Below are positions 56,425 to 64,000 of a DNA stretch of 64,000 nucleotides, in pieces. The position numbers and the translations under genes were made by a program. The notes under the pieces were generated by a model. That model had not been told where the DNA came from and ran no database searches. It saw only the letters and a program-made list of their open reading frames with translations. The stretch's first letter is position 1, and each line of letters begins with the position of its first letter. This DNA comes from Dama dama (taxonomy: Eukaryota; Chordata; Mammalia; Artiodactyla; Cervidae), in contig NC_083699.1 in NCBI RefSeq assembly GCF_033118175.1, positions 33,308,501-33,372,500 of the forward strand, given 5' to 3'.

Positions 56425-56648
56425 CCATGTGTGTGCGTGCTGAGTTGATTCAGTCTTGTCTGACACTGCGACTCCATGGACTGCAGCCTGCCAGGCTCCT
56501 CTGTCCATGGGATTCTCCAGGCAAGAGTGCTGGAGTGAGTTGCCATATCCTTCTCCAGGGGATTATCCCGACCCAAGGTTCGAACCTGCATCTCTTTTCT
56601 CTCCTGCATTGGCAGGCAGATTCTTTACCACTTGCACCACCTGGAACT
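56425..56648 (-). mobile_element. Bov-tA SINE, minus strand
   Basis: 'GAGTTGATTCAGTCTTGTCTG' to the reversed B box 'AGGTTCGAACC' and head 'TGCACCACCTGGAACTCC'. Confidence 0.92.
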
Positions 56649-57392
56649 CCATAGTTTTAAAATATTGATTACATTTGAAATAAGCATTTTATTTAAGTAT
56701 ACTTAGAAGTTTAAAAACTAGATGATGGCTCAGATTATAATTTGTGCTGGATAGTTATGACTTACACGTCCTCAGTTGTTAGCTTTATATTATTGGTTAT
56801 GTTAGGTATTTGGGGAAATGTTTGAAATGCCTATATAATGAAACTTCCTGTTCAAATTTTCTTAGGATGTGGCACCTGTTAGTAATATTCACATGGTAGT
56901 TATCAAAGGCTTGAAAAAATTCTTTGGGAAATGTTTAGCTAATAGTAGTAAGTTCTGTTGTGATGTATGTATGCAGTTTTCTTGAACCAAATCTTCATCA
57001 AGAATAACTTGAACAAAACAAAATTAAGCAACGCAAAGCATTACTTTTGTTAATCTGAACATATATATTTGTGTGTACAATAGACTTTTCAGTTTATTTT
57101 TCCTGACATAAAGAGGCTGAGAAGCCATGACAAATTGAACGAAAATTAAATCTAAGTTAAGTATCAGTTGTTATAACTTGTCTTCCATATTCTGGCCTCA
57201 GCATTTTTTGCTTAGGTTTTTTGGGAGCATGAATGGAGGTCTCCCCCATTGATAACTGAAATTTATAGTTATTGTTGGCAAAGCTACATGGCATTTCCCT
57301 GTCAGTATTTCTTCAGAATCAGGAATTTCATCTTTCAGGTTCCTGTCTTTGTGCCTTTCTTATTCTGTTAATTAATAGTAGTAAAACTTCTT
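56649..57392. other. Intronic DNA, nothing firm
   Basis: 'GAATTTCATCTTTCAGGTTCCTGTCTTTGTGCC' at about 57322-57355 resembles the reversed 5' end of BovB, but it is too short to be sure. Confidence 0.35.
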
Positions 57393-57525
57393 GACTTCCT
57401 GGCGGTCCAGTGGTTAAGATTCTGCTCTCCCAATGCAGGGGGCAGGGGTTTGATCCCTGGACCAGAAACTAAGATCCCATAGGCTGCACAGCACTGCCCG
57501 CCACCTCCCCCAGAATAAAACTTCT
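57393..57525 (+). mobile_element. CHR-type SINE
   Basis: 'TTGACTTCCTGGCGGTCCAGTGG', 'CTCCCAATGCAGGGGGC', 'GTTTGATCCCTGGACC' and 'AACTAAGATCCCATAGGC'. Confidence 0.9.
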
Positions 57526-57710
57526 TTCTTGATTCATTGCTTTTTGTTTTAATAGTTTTTCAGGTTATTTTCAAGCCATGTTTTCTAGTGACTTGATATA
57601 TATAAATAGTGTGTTAGTAGACTGTCAGTAAATACTTGTTGAATGAACAAATGAATCAGTCGTTCTTGGTTTCTGGACACTCTGACTAGTTAATCTTTGT
57701 ATAAACACAT

Positions 57711-57922
57711 GAAAAGAAAGTGAAAGTGAAGTCGTGTCCGACTGTTTGCGACCCCATGGACTGTAGCCTACCAAGGCTTCTCCGTTCATGGGATTTTTCA
57801 GGCAAGAATACTGGAGTGGGTTGCCATTTCCTTCTTCAGGAGATCTTCTTGACCCAGGGATTGAACCCTGGTCTCCTGCATTTTAGGCAGACGCTTTACC
57901 GTCTGAGCCACCAGGGAAGTCC
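57711..57922 (-). mobile_element. Bov-tA SINE, minus strand
   Basis: Intact copy with (GAAA/GTGAAA) left end and reversed head 'GAGCCACCAGGGAAGTCC'. Perfect 10-bp target duplication ATAAACACAT at 57701-57710 and 57923-57932. Confidence 0.94.
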
Positions 57923-58042
57923 ATAAACACATATATACAAAGCTAACTTCATTATTTCTAATTTTTGTTTCAAACTGAACTAATTTTTTTTTTTTTTAAT
58001 GCATTGATTTAAGTTAAGATACTGTCTCAGAACTTAAGAAGT

Positions 58043-58243
58043 GAAGTGTTAGTTGCTCAGTTGTGTCAAACTCTTTGCAACCCCATGAACTGGGGCTCAC
58101 CAGGCTCTTCTGTCTGTGGGATTCTCCAGGCAAGAATGCTGGAGTGGGTTGCCATTTCCTTCTCCAGGAGATCTTCCCGACCCAGGGATTGAACCTTGGT
58201 CTCCTGCATTGTCGGCAGACCTTACCATGTGAGCCACCAGGGA
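58043..58243 (-). mobile_element. Bov-tA SINE, minus strand
   Basis: 'GTGTTAGTTGCTCAGTTGTG' to 'GTGAGCCACCAGGGA', 120 bp after the previous copy in the same orientation. Confidence 0.92.
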
Positions 58244-58641
58244 AAATATGGGACTAAAGTGAACTTCAACTCTTGGCAAAAAAAGTCGTTATAGTTTAGT
58301 GTGGCTGTTTGAAACCTGCAAGCCTTTCCATTTCAGAAACTGTTGGATATTATAAACTTGTGAAATTAATAAGCCTAGAACATCACTAGTATGTGAGTAT
58401 TAGTAAATATTTATGTATTTTTATGAAATCCTCACATTTTCATTGCCATTTTTTATTCGGAACAGTTAAATGTTCAGTTCTAATGGATGCTGAAGGCTTG
58501 CTTTGAGTAACTTTTTTCCTTAATAGAACCTAATGCATAAAGATGCAGTAATTTTTGTAATGCATACTGTGATTAGTAAATTTGTGGACTTTATTTGTAG
58601 AGCGTGTGTCCATTGATTTGAAATAATTGTCAGATGTAGAT
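58244..58641. other. Intronic DNA, nothing assigned
   Basis: No recognisable feature. Confidence 0.4.
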
Positions 58642-59150
58642 GTTCATGTTCAGTTGCAAAGTTGTGTCTAACTCTTTGCAAATCTCTGGACTACAGTATG
58701 CCAGGCTCTGTCCTCCACTGTCTCCTGGAGTTTGCTCAAATTCATGTCCATTTAGTTGGCGATTCTGTCTAACCATCTCATCCTCTGCTGCCCCCTTCTC
58801 ATGTTGCCTTCAGTCTTTCCCAGCATCAGGGTCTTTTTCAGTGAACTGACTCTTCGCGGCAGGTGGCCAAAGCACTGGAGGTCCAGCTTCAATATCAGTT
58901 CTTGCAGTGAATGTTGAGGGTTGATTTCTTTTAGGACTGACTGATGTGATCTCCTTGAAGTCCAGAGGACTCTCAAGAGTCTTCTCCAGCACCAATTTGA
59001 AAGCATCAATTCTTCCGCGCTCAGCCTTCTTTGTGGTCCAAGTCACACATCCGTACATGACTACTGGAAAAATCATAGTTTTAACTCTACTGACTGTTAT
59101 TGGCAAAATGATGTCTCTGCTTTTTAATACACTGTTTGTCAAAGCCTGTA
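58642..59150 (-). mobile_element. BovB LINE 3' end, minus strand
   Basis: From 'GTTCAGTTGCAAAGTTGTG' to 'CTCTGCTTTTTAATACACTG'. Minus frames 58752-59009 and 58810-59142 carry the BovB C-terminal motifs in two frames (MIFPVVMYGCVTWTTKKAE, then LQCFGHLPRR, RRGQQRMRWLD), so it is frameshifted and dead. Confidence 0.91.
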
Positions 59151-59360
59151 GATCCTTTAAAGAAAAGTGTATTGTTTGAAGTTAAGAAAATTTTTGATTG
59201 CAATTGCAGTCTTGAATGTGCTTGTTACTGGGATCAAATTACAACTCACATCTTTTATATGTTGTATGTAAACATTAAACAAACAAGTTTATTACCTAGA
59301 ATGTGGATTTGAGGTCTCTAGAGATGGAAAAATTAAAAAATTGTGGGGAGTGGTTTTATT

Positions 59361-59402
<42 letters not shown>

Positions 59403-60236
59403 CGCTATATGGAAAAAGTGCTGACTGACAGTATTAAAGCTATATCCCAACTCTTTAAAAAGATTTATACATGCGTATGCAAATGTATAGTTTCATTGAG
59501 CATATACAGACTTGCTTTATTATATTTAACCACACCTCCCCACCCGTCCTGCTCCCACTCCCGCCCTGCACATTTGGATTCCCTTCACTCCATCTGTTAT
59601 CCACAATCCATCATTTAGGTAGCCTGTTCATAGCCAAGTAGACATCATGCCAGATTCTTTTTCATACTCCTAGAATGTAATAGATACAAATTCAGATACA
59701 ATTGTAGGTGTTTCTTAGTACTGCTCTATAAAATTAGGATAGTCTACATCTTGGTCATTTTCTCTGGGAATGTAATTTATTTTTTAATGGTTACATGTTT
59801 CACATAATTACCATGAAATCCAGCCATCCCTAGTTAATAAACACTTTATTTCAGACATACATGCCACTCTGTGTATGTTTTCATTGGATAGGTTTCAAAG
59901 AGAAATAAGATAGCTTGGTGGAAGGGAAATTTATCTGTTAACTCTTAATAAATGTTAACAGATTACATTCCAAAAGGCTTAACACTTAGCATTTTCTCAG
60001 TGAATCCCAGCCTCTTTACATCCTTGCCAGAAATAGGCTTTATTATAATCTTTCATTTTTGCTAGTTTGTTGGGTGTAAAGGGTTATTTGATTGCAACTT
60101 TGATTTGCAAATCCCTACTTGTGAATTTTAATGTTTGCCCGCCATTTGGATTTGCTTTTCCATAAATTGCTTGTTTTCTGCCTTTTACTTCTGGGATATC
60201 CTTTCTCACTTTTTAAGATTTCCTAGGACTCATTGT
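59151..60236. other. Intronic DNA with old L1 3'-UTR-like text
   Basis: 59740-60190 ('TAATGGTTACATGTTTCACATAATTACC', 'CCTCTTTACATCCTTGCCAG', 'TAGTTTGTTGGGTGTAAAGG') resembles an old L1 3' UTR. Confidence 0.5.
59358..59402. repeat. (TA)n(TG)n compound microsatellite
   Basis: About eleven TA units followed by about eleven TG units. It lies in FXR1 intron 1 and is probably length-polymorphic. Confidence 0.95.
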
Positions 60237-62150
60237 CCCGAAGAAAAAGAAATGCAAAAAAGCAAACTAACTGTCTGAGGAGGCCTTACAAAGAGCAGTG
60301 AAAAAGAAGAGAAGCAAAAAGCAGGGGAGAAAAGGAAAGAAATAACCCATTTGAATGCAGAGTTCCAAAGAATAGCAGGGAGAGATAAGAAAGCCTTCCT
60401 CAGTGATCAGTGCAAAGAAATAGAGGAAAACAATAGAATGGGAAAGACTAGAGATCTCGTCAAGAAAATTAGAGATACCAAGGGAACATTTCATGCAAAG
60501 ATGGGCTCAATAAAGGACAGAAATGGTATGGACCTAACAGACGCAGAAGATATTAAGAAGAGGAGGCAAGAATACACAGACGAACTGTACAAAAAACATC
60601 TTCATGACCCAGATAATCACGATGGTGTGATCACTCACCTAGAGCCAGACATCCTTGAATGTGAAGTCAACTGGGCTTTAGGGAGCATCACTATGAACAA
60701 AGCTAGTGGAGGTGATGTTATTCTAATTGAGCTATTTCAAATCGTAAAAGATGATGCTGTGAAAGTGCTGCACTCAATATGCCAGCAAATTTGGAAAACT
60801 AAGCAGTAGCCACAGGACTGGAAAAGGTCAGTTTTCATTCCAATCCCTAAGAAAGGCAATGCCAAAGAATGCTGAAACTATCACACAATTGCACTCATCT
60901 CACATGCTAGCAAAGTAATGTTCAAAATTCTCCAAGTCAGGCTTCAACAGTACATGAACCATGAACTTCCAGATGTTCAAGCTGGTTTTAGAAAAGGCAG
61001 AGGAACCAGAAATCAAATTGCCAACATCCACTGGATCATCGAAAAAGCAAGAGAGTTCCAGAAAAACGTCTATTTCTGCTTTATTGACCATGTCAAAGCC
61101 TTGACACTGTGGAACACAATAAACTGGAAAATTCTGAAAGAAATGGGAATACCAGACCACCTGACCTGCCTCTTGAGAAATCTGTATGCAGGTCAGGAAG
61201 CAACAGTTAGAACTGGACATGGAACAACAGACTGATTCCAAATTGGGAAAGGAGTACGTCAAGGCTATATATTGTCACCCTGCTTATTTAACTTGTATGC
61301 AGAGTACATCATGAGAAACGCTGGGCTTGGATGAAGCACAAGCTGGAATCAAGATTGCCAGGAGAAATATCAATAACCTCATATATGCAGATGACACCAC
61401 CCTTATGGCAGAAAGTGAGAACTAAAGAGCCTCTTGAGAAAAGTGAAAGAGGAGAGTGAAAAAGTTGGCTTAAAGCTCAACATTCAGAAAACTAAGATCA
61501 TGGCATTCAGTCTCATCACTTCATGGCAAATAGATGGGGAAACAGTGGCAGACTATTTTTTTGGGCTACAAAATCACTGCAGATGCTGTTTGCAGCTGTG
61601 AAATTAAAAGATGCTTATCCTTTGCAATAAAAGTTATAACCAACTTAGCATATTAAAAAGCAGAGACATTTCTTTGCCAGCAAAGGTCTGTCTAGTCGAG
61701 GCTATGGTTTTTCCAGTGGTCATGTGTGGATGTGAGAGTTGGACTATAAAGAAAGCTGAGTGCCGAAGAATTGATGCCTTTGAACTGTGGTTTTGGAGAA
61801 GGCTCTTGCCAGTCCCTTGGACTGCAATGCAAGGAGATCCAGCCAGTCCACCCTAAAGGAAATCAGTCCTGAGTATTCATTGGAAGGACTGATGTTGAAG
61901 CTGAAACTCCAGTACTTTGGCCACCTGATGCGAAGAGCTGACTCTTTGAAAAAGACCATGATGCTGGGAAAGATTGAAGGCAGGAGGAGAAGGGGACAAC
62001 AGAGGGTGAGATGGTTGGATGGCATCACCGACTCAGTGGACATGAGTTTGAGTAAACTCCGGGAGTTGGTGATGCACAGGGAGGCCTGGTGTGCTACAGT
62101 CCATGGGGTCGCAAAGAGTCGGACGTGACTGAGCGACAGAACTGAACTGG
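60237..62150 (+). mobile_element. BovB LINE, 1.9-kb 5'-truncated copy in FXR1 intron 1
   Basis: Begins 'AAGAAAAAGAAATGC' downstream of the endonuclease domain and ends 'GAGCGACAGAACTGAACTG'. Frame 60351-60809 is the inter-domain and N-terminal RT region (SDQCKEIEENNRMGKTRD, LEPDILECEVNWALGS). Frame 60918-61235 has PDVQAGFRKGRGTRNQI, but the catalytic DYAKAFD motif reads DHVKALT with a frameshift, and a stop follows TGHGTTD. A YADD-coding text is present near 61383. Perfect 11-bp target duplication GGACTCATTGT at 60226-60236 and 62151-62161. It lies in the sense orientation of FXR1. Confidence 0.95.
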
Positions 62151-62161
62151 GGACTCATTGT

Positions 62162-64000
62162 AAGAGTAACCCTTCTTCGTCTCTAATTGGTTAACTTTGT
62201 GGTATGCCTGTCAATAGAGAAGTTCTATTTTTTATGTACTGAACTGTTATTTCCCTGTTAAGACTTCCGGGTTTCCAGCCTGGTTAAGAGCCAGTGTCCA
62301 GGTTATACATATAATTTCTTAGATTTGCTTGTAGTGTTTTATTCATTTATTTCATGTTTACTACATTAAAACTTATTTTGACTATTCATAGGCAGTTGTG
62401 CTAGCACCATGTGTTACGTAATCTCTGTTTTAAAGATTTTTTTTCTATTTTTGCACATGCGGAAATTAGGTACTGTCTGGGATTGGGAGGAGAGGAAGAT
62501 GTCCAGCATTTGGGAGAGATGGGTCCCATTCAGTGTCGATAGAACCTTCTGAAAATTGCTCCCAAAAGTGTCTAGGGTGCTCTGGGAATACCATAAGAAG
62601 TCTGGGCAGATAAAGCCAGTTAAGAGTCTTATTTTCCTTACCTTACTGCTTTGGTCCCTCTCTGGTTTTACCTACCACATAATAAGTAATGGATCTGAGA
62701 CCAATCTTAACAGTAAAACCAGTAATACTGCACACTTAAGTTTTTTTTCCTTTCTCTAGTAAGGAGTTCTCTCTGTATCTGTTGACCATATAGACCAGAA
62801 ACATGAAGGTGTTTATTGTAAATTCTTTATAAATTACTTGACATAAAAGTTCCAGAAAGAATATCTGGTGTTTTGTAGGGGATAGGAGTAGTTTTATGTA
62901 CTTCTGGCATGTCTTTGAGTGCCTGGAAATACTTTCTAATTGAAGAAGCTTCAGCTCTTTCAGTTTGCAGATTGAATGAGACCCTTATGTGTAAAATTGT
63001 TTAGGTAAATATGACCACCTAGGTCCAGGAGTCGCTAAGTCAATTTTCTCAACCTAATAGAGTTTCTCATCTGAATTACAAAACAGAGAAACGCTGTTTT
63101 TTTTTTTTTTTTTCCTTCCAGTTTTTCCTAGGATTGTGCATAGTTAGTATTTTTCTATATGCCTGGGTGAGGAGTTAGTTCATTACACACAATGAATGCC
63201 TTAGTGATTGAACTATATTATATTCTCTTAGAACCCAGATTAAGAAATAGTTTGCTGTATTCACTTTTTTCTTTTAATCCTGTAAAATGGATCATACATG
63301 TGTAAAGTGCAAAAACATGACAGCAGGTGATTCTAACTGTTGATATGTTTTTAGGTACAAAAGTAAGCCATGGGTGAAGATGTGTGTGTAGTTGAAATTT
63401 GGGTCTTAGAGTCCAGGGAATGGGTTATATTTCTGTAAGTAGATTTGGGAAATCAGTGGAAGAGTTATACGATTTCCTTAGAATGGCATCAGTTGTAAGA
63501 GGCACTAAGAACAAATGTTGCCAATTGATCTATGAGTAGTCATAGTTTTCTCTTTTAGAACTCTTGTTGTATACTTACTTAAAGATTATCTTTGAACACT
63601 TGTATTCATAAAATGGAAAATACAAGCAAAATAAATTGACTGTGACATCTTTATGTTCAGATGATCGTATATCTTCTTACAATATCTTCCTCAGTGCCAT
63701 GGAGAGCATTGATGTTGCAAGCATCCATTAAAAGAGCTCTCCTCTATTATCTCCAGGATTTTCTTCCAAGAATTTTCACCCACTCTGCAAGTTTTGATGC
63801 TGGTGCTTTCTTGATTTTATCAGAAGGTGTCAACATAACAACCTTCTGGTAAGAAACCTAAATCCTTCCTAAAATGGTACTTCATTGGTTTGCAGATTGA
63901 ATTATCAAGGGGTTGCAGTCAAGTGCCACAGAAAATTGCAAGCAAACCAAGTTTGAGCATGCTTAACAGTGACATTTATATCCTGGCAGCCATTCAGCTG
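62162..64000 (+). other. FXR1 intron 1 tail of window, with a candidate cryptic exon at 63757-63848
   Basis: Mostly unremarkable intronic DNA with a T run at 63098-63115. Within it, 63757-63848 is preceded by a pyrimidine-rich acceptor (CTCTCCTCTATTATCTCCAG) and followed by a near-consensus donor (CTG|GTAAGA). It is open in the frame continuing from FXR1 exon 1, and it is 92 bp long, so inclusion would shift the frame afterwards. I do not recognise the encoded peptide. This is a prediction from splice motifs only. Confidence 0.35.

Larger units (their letters stand above)
50387..64000 (+). other. FXR1: FXR1 intron 1 (5' part; continues past the window)
   Basis: Starts at the GT of the exon 1 donor and contains no sequence encoding the expected next residues of FXR1 (the GFIKDVHEDS region), so exon 2 lies downstream of 64000. 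The first ~480 bp belong to the CpG island. The rest is ordinary intronic DNA with Bov-tA, CHR, BovB and old L1 insertions. No other gene is recognised in 50900-52800 or 62162-64000. Confidence 0.85.

Noticed and set aside
58641..58652. GATGTTCATG as the start of FXR1 exon 2 (GFIKDVHED region)
   Set aside because: Only a few bases agree; the following sequence is the BovB 3' end, not FXR1 coding sequence.

Overview
This is a stretch of ruminant (pecoran, most likely bovid) nuclear genome. The evidence is the dense population of lineage-specific retroposons: BovB (RTE-type LINE) copies, Bov-tA and Bov-A2 SINEs derived from the BovB 3' end, CHR-type tRNA-derived SINEs of cetartiodactyls, and a ruminant L1 3' end. 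I cannot separate cattle, sheep, goat or other bovids from the sequence alone.

Only one protein-coding gene is supported. At about 49.9-50.9 kb a CpG island contains a GC-box-rich, TATA-less promoter and the first coding exon of FXR1 (fragile X-related protein 1, an RNA-binding regulator of translation) on the + strand. The exon encodes MAELTVEVRGSNGAFYK and ends at a GT donor at 50387. Everything downstream to 64000 is read as FXR1 intron 1; no second FXR1 coding exon was found. The FXR1 start is the only conserved coding sequence I can defend; the other open frames are fragments of transposons or chance frames.

Layout. 1-11.5 kb: AT-rich intergenic DNA with Bov-A2/Bov-tA insertions nested in a decayed L1 ORF2 (2.6-4.1 kb), a MIR, a long antisense L1 5' region (8.9-10.8 kb), a small isolated GC/CpG-rich patch (10.8-11.04 kb) and a short young L1 3' end with a perfect target-site duplication. 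11.5-28 kb: mostly old DNA, with two same-strand BovB 3' ends (12.9-14.0 kb), a very decayed ancient L1 (16.7-21.1 kb), CHR SINEs, MIR and L2. 28-36 kb: an almost full-length but dead BovB on the minus strand (31112-34198, 11-bp perfect target duplication) sits inside an older L1; a MaLR-type LTR lies beside it. 36-48 kb: a SINE-dense zone with nested insertions, two longer BovB copies (41.3 and 46.35 kb) and old LTR-like DNA. 48.2-49 kb: a solo ruminant ERV LTR inside an older L1 3' end. 49.9-64 kb: FXR1 promoter, exon 1 and part of intron 1, the latter carrying Bov-tA copies and a 1.9-kb BovB (60237-62150) with a perfect 11-bp target duplication.

No new biological system is evident. The items most worth a second look are the candidate 92-bp cryptic exon near the end of the window, possible translational control in the FXR1 5' leader (an ATG-TAA minimal uORF and an upstream open frame without ATG), the isolated CpG/NRF1-like patch at about 10.88 kb, and a series of cleanly readable nested insertions that give a relative chronology of ruminant retroposon activity.
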